A stretch of 64,000 bases of DNA from Nitrosomonadaceae bacterium (GTDB lineage Bacteria; Pseudomonadota; Gammaproteobacteria; Burkholderiales; Nitrosomonadaceae): the NCBI GenBank assembly GCA_002721545.1, contig PBKR01000001.1:41623-105622 (forward strand). Reading direction: 5' to 3'. The number at the start of each line of letters is the position of its first letter. Position 1 is the stretch's first letter. The position numbers were made by a program, and so were the translations under genes. The notes under the pieces were generated by a model, which saw only the letters and a program-made list of their open reading frames with translations, ran no database searches and was not told the origin of the DNA. Of this stretch, positions 9,113 to 18,785 are shown one piece after another.

Positions 9113-9781
9113 CTAGGGTTTTTGCCAATGCCCCACAATGGTAAAGTTTAGGTGTCTGAATGGAAGTATGGTCAAAGGGTAATAATCCAAATGTTTTTGA
9201 ACATAATGAAAGTTTAAAATGGCGAGAACGTTATAAACAGGATTCACGTGTTGATTTGCAAGAAAATAATCGTACTCTTTCCGAGACATCCCAACCTGCC
9301 GCCGACTGAATAATTGCGCTATACTCCATAAAAATCCAGGATCACAAGGTAAAATAACCGAAAGAATACCTCCCGTTTTTAATACACGTGAAAATTCGTG
9401 ACAAGTTTGATCAAGATTCAAAATATGCTCCAAGGAATGAATGGCCACTATTCGATCAAAGGTGGTATTTGAAAAGGGTAAGGAAGATGCGTTTCCCGTT
9501 ACCTTCAATAGCCGCCCTTCATCTCGGACATCCTCTGAAGAAACATCTACAGTTACCTTTTTCCAGTTTCCAGAAAGGTTATGCAGAATGTGCGGAAACT
9601 TTCCCCCTCCAATTTCAAGACAAGCCTTTTCTGTTCCAATTACTTCCCATTTTTTGTAGTTCCGCTCAAGGTTTCTGCAACAAAACAGGTTGAAACTTTC
9701 CGCCCAACCTCTTCTATGAGTTGTTTTTTTATAGGCTAATTTTATTAGTTCTCTGTATGATCGGCTAGGCATTATGCTCAT
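9113..9781 (-). CDS. Class I SAM-dependent methyltransferase
   Basis: A 222-residue single-domain methyltransferase. Motif I is ACLEIGGGKFPHIL. The acidic/aromatic motif is VAIHSLEHILN, followed by FSRVLKTGGILSVILP, a standard methyltransferase-11 arrangement. Its ATG at 9781 is 5 bases after the stop of the GT2-GtrA gene, so the two form an operon. It is near the short end of the family and lacks the N-terminal zinc ribbon of its neighbours. Likely modifies the sugar or lipid-linked product of the upstream GT2 protein (inference from operon). Confidence 0.72.
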   Translation of the reverse strand: MSIMPSRSYRELIKLAYKKTTHRRGWAESFNLFCCRNLERNYKKWEVIGTEKACLEIGGGKFPHILHNLSGNWKKVTVDVSSEDVRDEGRLLKVTGNASSLPFSNTTFDRIVAIHSLEHILNLDQTCHEFSRVLKTGGILSVILPCDPGFLWSIAQLFSRRQVGMSRKEYDYFLANQHVNPVYNVLAILNFHYVQKHLDYYPLTILPFRHLNFTIVGHWQKP

Positions 9782-9786
9782 AAACT

Positions 9787-10863
9787 CTAATTATCTGTTC
9801 GAAAAATAACAAACCTCTGGAGCAAAAAACTTAAAACAAAAAAGGAAAGATCCCCTACAACTTTCGAAAATATTGCGCTTCCTAAAAAATTGGACTGATA
9901 ATACCCTACAAACATATTCACATAGAAAATATTGAAAACAACTAGAGGCAGGAATTGAAAAAACCTTAAAAAGGGTTTCTTCTCAGAAAGAAATATAATT
10001 TTGCGTGCAAGTGTAAAAAAGATAAAAATGGACACCGAACGGGCAACGGCTAAAGAAGTAAGTATCGATTTATTAGAGGCAATTAGCAAATAAAAAATCA
10101 AATAATCTATAAACGCCGCCACAAAAACTCCGGCCAAATACCGGAAGAACACAAAGTAGATTAAAATGGAATCTAGCACAGGGTTAAAGTGGGAAGATGG
10201 ATTTCCTTCCTCGTAAATAGTTTGAATTGGAATTTGCTCCAAAGGAAAACCTTTAGAAGCTACAAACAAGAGTGCTTCCATTTCATAGTCATATTTTTCA
10301 CTTTCTATCCGAATCAAGTCAACAAAGAGAGCTCGCGGGATTATTCGCAAGCCGGTTTGAGTGTCCAAAATTTGCTTGCCTGACAAAAGACGAAAAATCT
10401 TTCGTGTGAAAATATTGCCAAATCTACTGCGAGGGGGTACATCATCTCCAAAAGAACGAACTCCAAGGATGAAACTGCTAGCTCCGTTATCAATAAAATG
10501 CATAGCCAAGCTTAAAGCATCATCGGGCGCGTGTTGGCCATCTGCATCCAAGGTACAAACTCCAGACAGTGGTGGATCGAATGAGGAAAAAGATCTGAGC
10601 CCGGCTTTAATAGCGCCCCCCTTCCCTTGATTGCATGGATGAGTCAATATCTGAAATCCATCACATTTAAGTTTGTTTAAAATATTCAGGCTTTCTTCTT
10701 TTGTTGAACCATCATCGACTATCAATATTGGAAAAAGTTTTGCATTCATCCCCTTTTCAGCAATTAATCTTTTAAGACCCGCAACAACTAAGACCAAGCT
10801 TTCAGATGGATTATAAGTTGGTATGAGAAACCCGACGCCACATGGCAAAATGTTGTCAGTCAT
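9787..10863 (-). CDS. GT2 polyprenyl-phosphate sugar transferase fused to a GtrA-like flippase domain
   Basis: A 358-residue protein. The N-terminal ~230 residues are a family-2 glycosyltransferase of the dolichyl-phosphate-mannose synthase type: FLIPTYNPSESLV, then LIVDDGSTKEE, GKGGAIKAGL, and TLDADGQHAPDD carrying the metal-binding DxD-like acidic cluster. The remaining ~120 residues are four hydrophobic segments with the look of GtrA-like proteins (FIFFTLARKIIF). By family the first half charges undecaprenyl phosphate with a sugar and the second flips it or helps to. This supplies the donor for GT-C membrane transferases such as those at 6712 and 13891 (inference). ATG 10863 follows an AAAGATCGCAA purine stretch. 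Confidence 0.8.
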   Translation of the reverse strand: MTDNILPCGVGFLIPTYNPSESLVLVVAGLKRLIAEKGMNAKLFPILIVDDGSTKEESLNILNKLKCDGFQILTHPCNQGKGGAIKAGLRSFSSFDPPLSGVCTLDADGQHAPDDALSLAMHFIDNGASSFILGVRSFGDDVPPRSRFGNIFTRKIFRLLSGKQILDTQTGLRIIPRALFVDLIRIESEKYDYEMEALLFVASKGFPLEQIPIQTIYEEGNPSSHFNPVLDSILIYFVFFRYLAGVFVAAFIDYLIFYLLIASNKSILTSLAVARSVSIFIFFTLARKIIFLSEKKPFLRFFQFLPLVVFNIFYVNMFVGYYQSNFLGSAIFSKVVGDLSFFVLSFLLQRFVIFRTDN

Positions 10864-11727
10864 TTGCGATCTTTTCTATCTTAGGTGAATTCGGCTTTGA
10901 ATTGAAATAGTTAGTAAATTTTTCTATTTGAAGATTAACTCAATGGATTTATAAAACCAAATATTATTCTAGGTCGATCATTGACGTTGATTACTAAAGA
11001 GGATGGCTAATATTAGCAATTTACTGTTGCCGAGGTTGAGGGGTTTTTCATCAAATCCTCCCCCAAAATGGTATCAGACCGTATGTATTTTTCAGTATGA
11101 TTTATATTAACTGATTCTTTTTAGGCCAACGTCGTCTTCCGAAATCAGACTTGTTCTGTAGGTCAATTTTTAGACATGATCAAAATAATAAGCTTTAAGC
11201 ATCCTGCCCTCTTTTTTCTTTGAATTTTGAACTTATGTGAGATATAAGAATTACGTTGAACTTCGTATCCTAGCGGTAAATGAAATTGGGGAACGAAAAG
11301 TAGCACATCTATTAATCGAGATTGTTTTGAAGTTAAGAATTGCAGGCAATCTGCGCGATACCTTTTTCGGATCTATTATAGTAAAGACTTTTACTAAACC
11401 TTTTACCTTTTCTTGCTCCCGCTCAATACCCCGCCATATTTAAACTGACTACTTCGTTACTAAAAAAGTAGCACAACTAAGAGTTGGAAAATTAAGGTAC
11501 TCAATTATTTTGGTGAGAAGGTAAATGGCTTCCAGTATAAATAGAAGTGCTGAGAAGAACTAATTGCTATAAATGAATATGAGGGTTTTTAGGGTTCTTC
11601 TGACCTGTGAACTTGGTGATCAAAACAAAAAAGTTGGGTTTATACTTTTTACAAAGAGAATAAAGCCCAACACTTCGTGTTCACGGGTTGTAGGTTTGTA
11701 TATCTCAAAAAGCGGGAGAAAGAAGTA
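10864..11727. other. Long intergenic region between divergent genes
   Basis: More than 800 bases separate the leftward GT2-GtrA gene from the rightward asnB. A 68-codon frame at 11237-11443 and a 51-codon frame at about 11572-11727 show no family features and no good ribosome site; I do not call them. A 12-base perfect palindrome (GCTAATATTAGC, 11006-11017) and the hairpin listed separately are the only structure noted. Promoters for both flanking genes should be here, but I see no confident -35/-10 pair. Confidence 0.4.
11633..11681 (+). promoter_or_regulatory. Hairpins in the asnB 5' region
   Basis: GTTGGGTTTAT (11633-11643) pairs with ATAAAGCCCAAC (11660-11671) apart from one bulged base, giving an 11-pair stem. 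It is followed at once by AACAC-TTC-GTGTT (11669-11681). They end about 45 bases before the asnB ATG. There is no U-tract, so this is not a clear terminator. It could be leader structure affecting asnB translation or a processed relic. The pairing is seen; the role is a guess. Confidence 0.3.
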
Positions 11728-13656
11728 ATGTGTGGTTTTGTTGGTTTTTTAGGCGAAGTTCCCTCCGAAGGACAGAAGAGTACCGAATCCTTACTTAAAC
11801 GCATGGCGGATTCGATTACTTACCGTGGGCCAGATGATGAAGGATACTGGTGTGATGTAGATAATCGTATTGCCTTGGGACATCGTCGTCTGTCGGTATT
11901 AGACTTGTCCTCTGCAGGTCACCAACCCATGATTTCCCCTAGTGGTCGCTATGTGATTGCCTTTAACGGTGAAGTATATAACCATATGACGCTGAGGCAG
12001 GAGCTGAGAGTTGCATCATGGCGAGGTCATTCCGACACGGAAACTCTTCTGACAGGATTTGATGAATGGGGCATACAGGAGGCAATAGAACGCGTTGTGG
12101 GCATGTTCGCTTTTGCCGTATGGGACAATACAGAACAAACTTTAATCTTGGGTCGAGATCGTATTGGAGAAAAACCCCTCTATTATGGATGGCAGGACGA
12201 TAACTTTCTATTTGGCTCAGAACTAAAAGCACTTAAGATGCATCCAGCATTTAAAGCGGAAATAAATAGAGACTCTGTTTGTCTTTTTATGCGCCACAGC
12301 TATGTACCCGCCCCTTATTCCATTTATACAGGCATTAGAAAGTTGGAGCCAGGTTGTCTTCTCAGTTGCTCCCTGACTCAACCAGAACCAACAACCTGGA
12401 AATATTGGTCTGCGGTTAATTCGATCAAAAAAGGTATTGATTCTCCTTTTTCTGGAACACCGGTAGAAGCTGTTGATGAGCTTGAACGTTTAACCAAGGA
12501 TTCGATAAAGCAGCAAATGGTTGCAGATGTTCCTCTAGGTGCTTTTCTTTCAGGAGGGAAAGACTCGTCCACAGTGGTGGCATTGATGCAATCGCAATCG
12601 AGTCAGAAAATAAAGACCTTTTCCATCGGTTTTGACGAAGATGGTTATAACGAAGCCATCTATGCCAAAGCAGTCGCCCAGCACTTAGGTACTGATCATA
12701 CTGAGTTATATGTACCATCAAATATTGCAAGAGAGGTGATTGCTAGTTTACCTTCCCTCTACGATGAGCCTTTTTCTGACTCTTCACAAATTCCTACTTT
12801 TCTGGTGGCTCAACTTGCCAAGCAACATGTCACTGTAGCTCTCTCTGGGGACGCTGGAGATGAACTGTTTGGAGGTTACAACCGTTATAAGATGACAGGT
12901 GATATGTGGCGCAAACTAAGCTTATTCCCCAGATCATTAAGAAAATTAGCTGCTCAGGGAATTGAAGTAATTCCTCCTCAAGCTTGGAACAAGTTGTCTG
13001 AGTATATCCCTGGCATGAGCCGCTTTGTTAATATCGGAGATAAGCTGCACAAAGGCGCTGGTGTAATGACGAGTCGGTCTATTGATGAGCTATATCTTAG
13101 ACTGGTATCATTCTTTTCCAATCCAGAGTCGCTTATTATTAGTGGTCGTGAGCCCGATACCTTGTTGACCGGAAATATGCCTGACTTTACTGGTTTGGAT
13201 AATGTCCAGCGGATGATGGCACTTGATCTAGTTACCTATTTGCCTGACGATATTCTGGTGAAAGTTGATCGTGCAGCTATGGGCGTCTCCCTGGAAACCC
13301 GTGTGCCTTTTCTAGATCATCGTATAGTGGAGTTTGCCTGGACACTTCCACAAACACTAAAAATTCGCGATGGAGAAACTAAATGGCCACTATGCCAAAT
13401 CTTGTATCGATATGTACCAAGAGAATTGATTGACCGCCCCAAAATGGGATTTGGCATCCCCATTCACGATTGGTTACGCGGTCCACTCAAAGATTGGGCC
13501 GAAGCTTTACTCAATGAAAGTCGCTTAAAAGCGGAAGGCATATTTTATCCAGAACCGATTCGAGTTCTTTGGAAGGAACACTTGTCGGGCCACCGGAACT
13601 TGGGCCATTATTTATGGAATGTTTTGATGTTTCAATTATGGTTAGAGCAACAATAA
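11728..13656 (+). CDS. asnB: Asparagine synthase-type glutamine-hydrolysing amidotransferase
   Basis: A 642-residue AsnB-family protein, the normal length. It begins MCGFVGFLGE: removal of Met exposes Cys as the glutaminase nucleophile, so ATG 11728, with GGGAGAAAGAAG just upstream, is certain over earlier starts. The class II glutaminase domain (to ~residue 215) has YRGPDDEG and FNGEVYN. The synthetase domain has the PP-loop LSGGKDSSTV and later ALSGDAGDELFGGYNRY. Residue three of the PP-loop is Lys where Leu or Ile is usual. In polysaccharide loci such enzymes amidate sugar carboxylates (uronamide formation) or simply make asparagine. No uronic-acid pathway is visible here, so the substrate is open. 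Confidence 0.9.
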   Translation: MCGFVGFLGEVPSEGQKSTESLLKRMADSITYRGPDDEGYWCDVDNRIALGHRRLSVLDLSSAGHQPMISPSGRYVIAFNGEVYNHMTLRQELRVASWRGHSDTETLLTGFDEWGIQEAIERVVGMFAFAVWDNTEQTLILGRDRIGEKPLYYGWQDDNFLFGSELKALKMHPAFKAEINRDSVCLFMRHSYVPAPYSIYTGIRKLEPGCLLSCSLTQPEPTTWKYWSAVNSIKKGIDSPFSGTPVEAVDELERLTKDSIKQQMVADVPLGAFLSGGKDSSTVVALMQSQSSQKIKTFSIGFDEDGYNEAIYAKAVAQHLGTDHTELYVPSNIAREVIASLPSLYDEPFSDSSQIPTFLVAQLAKQHVTVALSGDAGDELFGGYNRYKMTGDMWRKLSLFPRSLRKLAAQGIEVIPPQAWNKLSEYIPGMSRFVNIGDKLHKGAGVMTSRSIDELYLRLVSFFSNPESLIISGREPDTLLTGNMPDFTGLDNVQRMMALDLVTYLPDDILVKVDRAAMGVSLETRVPFLDHRIVEFAWTLPQTLKIRDGETKWPLCQILYRYVPRELIDRPKMGFGIPIHDWLRGPLKDWAEALLNESRLKAEGIFYPEPIRVLWKEHLSGHRNLGHYLWNVLMFQLWLEQQ

Positions 13657-13890
13657 CTTTATATCTTTTTTTAAAAAATGAAAAACAGGTGGCAATTATT
13701 AGCACATCACCTGGATGACTTGCTCTGGTTTGTTGTGCTATTTTTTTGGTTCGCTCCTTACATTTGGTAACTTGCGCGTACCAGGTATAACGAAATACAT
13801 ATGAGTTGCAACTCTTATTATATTTATATAAGAAAAAACTATACTGTTAATTTTTTAATACACTTACAAGAGATGTTATCGTAAAAATTT

Positions 13891-15732
13891 ATGTGCCAAT
13901 TTCAACGCAATAATTTTTTTTCATTGTACATTTATGGGATATTTTTATTAATCTTAATAGTGTCACTAGGTATATTTTTTCCAAGCCCTTATTTTCATGT
14001 TATTTATGACTCTGAGCCAACGTATTTTTCGGGCATAGTCAGTGCATATGCAAATGGTTATCAAGTAGATTATATGCACCCTGGCGTTCCACTAGTGTTT
14101 ATTTCCTCGTTCCTCCTCTCGATTCTTCCATTTAACGAAGACCCAGAATATTTGCTGCTCCAATCTAGGGTTGTTGTCATGATATTAAATTTTTCTATGA
14201 TATATCTGGGGCTTCTATTAATAGTTAGAACATCCTTATTGTTTACTATTTTATTTATTTCTTTTCTATTTCTATTCCCAGCTAGCAATTACTTTTTGGA
14301 AATAATGTCGCCAAACGGAATATTGATTGGTGTTGGCATAATTGTTTGTTCCCTTGGCTTAAAAATAGGTACCTCGGGAAGTAGCAAGGTTACCCTCTTC
14401 TGGTATAGTGTAGCTCTGGCTTTTGCAGTATCCATTAAATTCTCCGCAATCCTCTTAGTGGTTCCTTTTCTTATAGCATCACTTTTCTTAAAGAAGAATG
14501 ATATTGGTTCAACTAGTCCAATGTTTTTAGTTTTATTGGTGTTGGTCATATTTTTCTGCTTTTTTGGGGCTTTTGCTTTTCCAATTCTTCCTATGCTTCC
14601 TTTTTGGGTAACTCATTTTACGTCGACTTCTTTCAGCGAATTATATTTATTTCAACAAACCCCTTTTCAAGAATTAAATGAGGTAGGCCTAATACCTTTA
14701 TTAGCTGGGCTTGTATTCGTGGTGGCATTAGTTTTCTTAGCAATTAGGTTCAATCTTCCTAGGGCAATAAAAAAGCATAGAAGGAATACGACCTATAAGT
14801 CCGCATATATTTTTATGTCTAGTTCTTTTCTGCTAGTAGTTATTTATAGCCTAATAAGTGCTTTTCTGAAGGGAGCTACTTACAATGAAGTTGGTATAGC
14901 AACCAGAAACTATTTGCCATTTTTAGGGTTTATTGTCCTATTGCTACCTCGTTCAGAAGCAGAAGAAAAAATACAATTGAAAACAATTATCGCATCTGTC
15001 GTTTTAATTATATTGATTTCTGTGAAGGGCTATAAAAATAAAGAGCTTTATACATCTTCATCAAAAATCAACTTAGGTTTTAGAAGTTTGATTGAAGAAT
15101 CCCTACCAGGTCGTAATTATGCAGTTTTTTTTCCTGATTCGAACTTCATATCCAAGGATTTATTTTTGCTATTTTCCGATTATAGATATGGCGAGAGAAG
15201 AGTAATGTTTGAAGACCAAGTAGATGCCTTGCCATTTAGGCTTGATCCGAAACTAAAATCATTGAGAATATTAAATTCCAGGCATTTTGGTAGTCCAATA
15301 GATGTATCTTCAAAATTTTCATATTGGTATATAAATAAACTGCTATCACTAAAGTACTTGCCAGGCGTTCACAGAGGAATTCTTGAAGACAATAAATTTT
15401 ATTTTAAAAATAAAGATATCTGTAATGAACCTTATGAAAGCTTTAATCACGGAGATACTTTTTCTTTGTTCGTACCTGACGGCTTAACATATATTAAAGT
15501 TAAATCGAAAGACCAATTTCACAAGCCAGGAAAGGTGAAATTTAAAACAGCGGATCCACATCTAGGTGGACCTAATAAAGAGCCAGATAAGACAAGAAAG
15601 TTTATTGATAAGCTTACTAATGCTTGGCAGAATAGGTGTGGGTTTGAGGTCCTTGGAAATAAGGTAAAGTTTGTCAAAAATAAGAAAATTTATGTCTTAG
15701 AAATAGACACAAAGCAAAGTATTAAGGGCTAA
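13891..15732 (+). CDS. Polytopic membrane protein, probable GT-C glycosyltransferase
   Basis: A 613-residue protein with about ten membrane segments in the first ~390 residues and a soluble basic C-terminal region of ~220 residues. After the first segment comes YDSEPTYFSGI, then DYMHPGVPL, resembling the acidic first periplasmic loop of PMT/ArnT-like GT-C transferases. The C-terminal part has no family I recognise. ATG 13891 has only a weak upstream purine run. It lies between asnB and the aldolase module with spacers of more than 200 bases on both sides, so it may be transcribed alone. Likely uses a polyprenyl-phosphate sugar in the periplasm; this is inferred from topology. Confidence 0.5.
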   Translation: MCQFQRNNFFSLYIYGIFLLILIVSLGIFFPSPYFHVIYDSEPTYFSGIVSAYANGYQVDYMHPGVPLVFISSFLLSILPFNEDPEYLLLQSRVVVMILNFSMIYLGLLLIVRTSLLFTILFISFLFLFPASNYFLEIMSPNGILIGVGIIVCSLGLKIGTSGSSKVTLFWYSVALAFAVSIKFSAILLVVPFLIASLFLKKNDIGSTSPMFLVLLVLVIFFCFFGAFAFPILPMLPFWVTHFTSTSFSELYLFQQTPFQELNEVGLIPLLAGLVFVVALVFLAIRFNLPRAIKKHRRNTTYKSAYIFMSSSFLLVVIYSLISAFLKGATYNEVGIATRNYLPFLGFIVLLLPRSEAEEKIQLKTIIASVVLIILISVKGYKNKELYTSSSKINLGFRSLIEESLPGRNYAVFFPDSNFISKDLFLLFSDYRYGERRVMFEDQVDALPFRLDPKLKSLRILNSRHFGSPIDVSSKFSYWYINKLLSLKYLPGVHRGILEDNKFYFKNKDICNEPYESFNHGDTFSLFVPDGLTYIKVKSKDQFHKPGKVKFKTADPHLGGPNKEPDKTRKFIDKLTNAWQNRCGFEVLGNKVKFVKNKKIYVLEIDTKQSIKG

Positions 15733-16093
15733 CGGGTATCAATTTTTTCGAATTATATAGATGGAAGTCGCTGGATATTTATTATCATTAAACTGCAAGT
15801 TTAAGTTGAAAGGTTAAATTTTGGATGGACAACATCAGTTAAAAAAGTAAGAAATGTTTTTGGTTCATCTTTTCTTAAATTAAGATATATCTTTACTTGT
15901 TGAGTTAGTCGGTCTAATTTATGTGGCTTCTAAAGAAATAGAATAAACTGCCTGATATATACGACTCTTTCTATAAATCCTCTTGATCTTCTCCCTAAAT
16001 GCTGGTCGGGCTTAATAGTAGGACTCTGAAGGTAGAATATGCACTCTTTGACTTAATATTAATTTATTTTTTATAAGAAAAATTTTCATTCTT
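15733..16093. other. Intergenic, nothing recognised
   Basis: About 360 AT-rich bases between the membrane transferase and the class II aldolase gene. No ORF with a ribosome site and no convincing terminator was seen. A promoter for the aldolase-to-HAD gene run is expected here. Confidence 0.4.
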
Positions 16094-17113
16094 ATGAATA
16101 GAAATAATCTGATTTCACTTTCTAAAAGCATTGGTAATAACCTAGACTTGACTCAGGGTGCTGGAGGAAACACTTCCGTCAAAGATGGTAAAGTTATGTG
16201 GGTAAAAGCTTCTGGTTATTGCTTGCAGGATGCAGGCGTGAAAAATATTTTTGTGCCAGTGAATTACCCGGGCATTTTAAGGCGTTTAGAGAAGGGCCAA
16301 GATAATCCTGTTGAGCCAGAAATAATAAAAGAAAATCATGGTGAAACTCTCCGCCCATCCATTGAGACAACATTACATGCTTTAATGCCCCATCGTTATG
16401 TAATACATGTCCATTCAGTTAATGTTCTCGCGAAAGCTGTTGTTAGGAAAGGCGAAGAAGTATTTCATAAACTGTTGAATGGTATTAAATGGTCTTGGAT
16501 CCCATATGCGAGACCAGGAGTCCCTTTGACCAAGGAAGTTCAGAGAGCCACTCAGTTAGACCCGGATGTACTCGTTCTTGCGAATCATGGTTTAGTGCTT
16601 GGCGGAGATACAGCTGAAGAGGCTGAAAACCTACTTAATGATATAGAGAGAAGACTGAATTGCTTTCGTAGAGAAACTCCTGCTATTAGCATGCAGGAAA
16701 TTAATAGTCTGACAGAAGGAACAGAATACAAGCCATCCAAATATGACCTTGTTCATTCGCTTGCTTTTGACCAAGTTGCCTTGGAAATTGTTGGCAAAGG
16801 TTCTCTTTACCCAGATCATGTTGTCTTTTTAGGCCCTGGTCCGATGCCAACAATGAAAACATATGAAGCGCAAGATTATTTATCTTTGAGTTTTGGAAAT
16901 ACGAGTCAATATCATCAAGCAATAATAGTAGTGGGGTATGGCGTAATTATTCACAAATCTTTGAGTGAGGGAGCGGAAGTTATGCTGCATTGCCTCATAA
17001 ATACGTTGTTGCGTATACAATCCCATGATGACCTTCGTTATCTAACGAAAGAAGAAGAAGCTGAGCTTATGGGTTGGGATGCTGAAAAATATAGAAAGAA
17101 AATTCAGCAGTAA
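16094..17113 (+). CDS. Class II (zinc) aldolase/adducin-family protein
   Basis: A 339-residue protein of the AraD/FucA/RhaD class II aldolase fold. The substrate-site motif GAGGNTSVK is at residues 22-30. Zinc ligands are visible as HVH (His105, His107) and His165 in NHGLVLGG, with Glu91 as the likely catalytic acid. The ~120-residue C-terminal extension (GKGSLYPDHVVFLG, ending in WDAEKYR) is typical of the long RhaD-like subgroup. By family it makes or breaks a carbon-carbon bond next to a phosphorylated ketose such as dihydroxyacetone phosphate. It is followed 13 bases later by a double nucleotidyltransferase, suggesting that an aldolase product or phosphosugar is then activated (inference). 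Confidence 0.8.
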   Translation: MNRNNLISLSKSIGNNLDLTQGAGGNTSVKDGKVMWVKASGYCLQDAGVKNIFVPVNYPGILRRLEKGQDNPVEPEIIKENHGETLRPSIETTLHALMPHRYVIHVHSVNVLAKAVVRKGEEVFHKLLNGIKWSWIPYARPGVPLTKEVQRATQLDPDVLVLANHGLVLGGDTAEEAENLLNDIERRLNCFRRETPAISMQEINSLTEGTEYKPSKYDLVHSLAFDQVALEIVGKGSLYPDHVVFLGPGPMPTMKTYEAQDYLSLSFGNTSQYHQAIIVVGYGVIIHKSLSEGAEVMLHCLINTLLRIQSHDDLRYLTKEEEAELMGWDAEKYRKKIQQ

Positions 17114-17126
17114 TAGAGGAATTAAT

Positions 17127-18785
17127 ATGCAAATAGTTATACCCATGTCAGGTTTTGGTGAGCGTTTTCGCATTGCAGGATATAACACCCCTAAATCATT
17201 GATTATTGTTGAGGGTAAAACTATTATTCAGCATGTTGTGGAGATGTTTTCAAGTGAAGATGATTTTATTTTCATTTGTAACGAAGAACATCTCTCTGAA
17301 CCCAAGTTTAATATGCGGCAAATTCTAGAAAAAATATGTCCGGCTGGAAAGATTGTGTCAATAAGCCCACATAAATTAGGTCCTGTCTATACAGTTATGC
17401 AATCCATTGAACATATCAACTTAGAGCAACCTACAGTGGTGAACTATTGTGATTTTACTTGCTACTGGGATTATGAGGATTTTAAAAATTTTGCATGCAA
17501 AACTACCGCAGAGGGTGTGCTGCCTTGCTATAGAGGTTTTCACCCACATACGTTATGGAGCAATTATTATGCATACGTAGAGGAAGCTAATTTAAAGGCT
17601 ACTAGAGTTCAGGAAAAGCAACCCTTCACAAATAACCCTAGAGAAGAATTTGCCTCTTCTGGCACCTATTACTTCAAGTCAGGTGCTTTAATGAAAAATT
17701 TTTTCCAAAAGGGTATTGAAAAAAAATTGATGGTGAATAATGAATACTATGTCAGCATGATTTATCAACTAATGATGGATGAAGGGCTTGATGTATATGT
17801 ATACGAATTAGAATATTTTATGCAGTGGGGAACTCCTTCTGACCTTGAAGAATACATATATTGGTCTAATACTTTTAGAGCGTTGTTAGAAGAGAAACCG
17901 CCACCAAAGCAGCATGGTGTTTTATTGTTACCTATGGTTGGATTGGGAACCAGGTTTCAAAAAGAAGGATATGATATACCAAAGCCCTTAATACCTGTTT
18001 CTGGCAAGCCAATGGGAGTGCAGGCCTTGGAGGACTTGCCACAAACTGAGTCTCAACGACTTGTGTTGAGATCTGAAATGGTAGGACTGGACCAGTTGCA
18101 AAGTTCCTTTACGAAAGCGACAGTTAAACCAAAATTTGTGTTGCTGGACTATATGACTGATGGCCAAGCAAGCACTTGTGTAGAGGGAATAAAGGGAATA
18201 GACCGGGATGAACCAGTGACGATTGCAGCTTGTGATAATGGAATGATTTACGATGCCGATAAGTTTGCGGAATTAATGCATAACGACAATATTGATGTGA
18301 TTGTTTGGGGTGCTAGAGGTTATCCAGGTGCAATTAGATCACCAGAATTCTACGGATGGATAGATGCGGATGATATGACAAACGTAATTCGTAGTGTATC
18401 GGTTAAGGTTCCTCTCAAGAACCCAAGAAATGATCCAATTATTGTGGGTGCGTTCACTTTTAAACGCCTTGGAGATTTTCTAGATGCTTTTCAACGAATG
18501 AAAAAAAGAGGAGGATTGGTCAATAACGAGTATTATGTTGATACGGTAATAAATGACGCTATCGAATTAGGAAAAAACTGCAAACTTTTTAATATCGATA
18601 AATATATTTGTTGGGGAACCCCTAATGATTTAAAGACATTTGAGTATTGGCAATCCTGCTTCCACAAATGGCCCTCTCATCCTTACCGGTTAGAAAAAGA
18701 CAAGAACATTGATGAAAGTTCAATTTCTATCCTGAAGAAAAAGATCAGCTCACTTAAAAGAAAACACACAACAAATATGATATAA
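17127..18785 (+). CDS. Tandem sugar-phosphate nucleotidyltransferase (two NTP-transferase domains)
   Basis: A 552-residue protein from ATG 17127, with AGAGGA 6 bases upstream (a longer frame from 17079 overlaps the aldolase and is rejected). Two homologous nucleotidyltransferase domains lie in series. Domain 1 (~1-255) starts IVIPMSGFGERF with TPKSLIIVEGK. Domain 2 (~275-520) starts LLPMVGLGTRF with PKPLIPVSGK. Both end with a matching WGTPxDL motif. Each keeps the G-x-G-x-R-F nucleotide loop and the lysine of PKxLI, so both may be active. Single-domain relatives are common in capsule loci; the tandem form is unusual. It presumably activates one or two phosphorylated small sugars or polyols; nucleotide and substrate are unknown. 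Confidence 0.8.
   Translation: MQIVIPMSGFGERFRIAGYNTPKSLIIVEGKTIIQHVVEMFSSEDDFIFICNEEHLSEPKFNMRQILEKICPAGKIVSISPHKLGPVYTVMQSIEHINLEQPTVVNYCDFTCYWDYEDFKNFACKTTAEGVLPCYRGFHPHTLWSNYYAYVEEANLKATRVQEKQPFTNNPREEFASSGTYYFKSGALMKNFFQKGIEKKLMVNNEYYVSMIYQLMMDEGLDVYVYELEYFMQWGTPSDLEEYIYWSNTFRALLEEKPPPKQHGVLLLPMVGLGTRFQKEGYDIPKPLIPVSGKPMGVQALEDLPQTESQRLVLRSEMVGLDQLQSSFTKATVKPKFVLLDYMTDGQASTCVEGIKGIDRDEPVTIAACDNGMIYDADKFAELMHNDNIDVIVWGARGYPGAIRSPEFYGWIDADDMTNVIRSVSVKVPLKNPRNDPIIVGAFTFKRLGDFLDAFQRMKKRGGLVNNEYYVDTVINDAIELGKNCKLFNIDKYICWGTPNDLKTFEYWQSCFHKWPSHPYRLEKDKNIDESSISILKKKISSLKRKHTTNMI

Noticed and set aside
11237-11443. 68-codon plus-strand frame in the asnB upstream region
   Set aside because: No ribosome site, no family resemblance.
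13686-13713. CAGGTG...CACCTG inverted repeat after asnB
   Set aside because: Six-base stem, 16-base loop and no U-tract.
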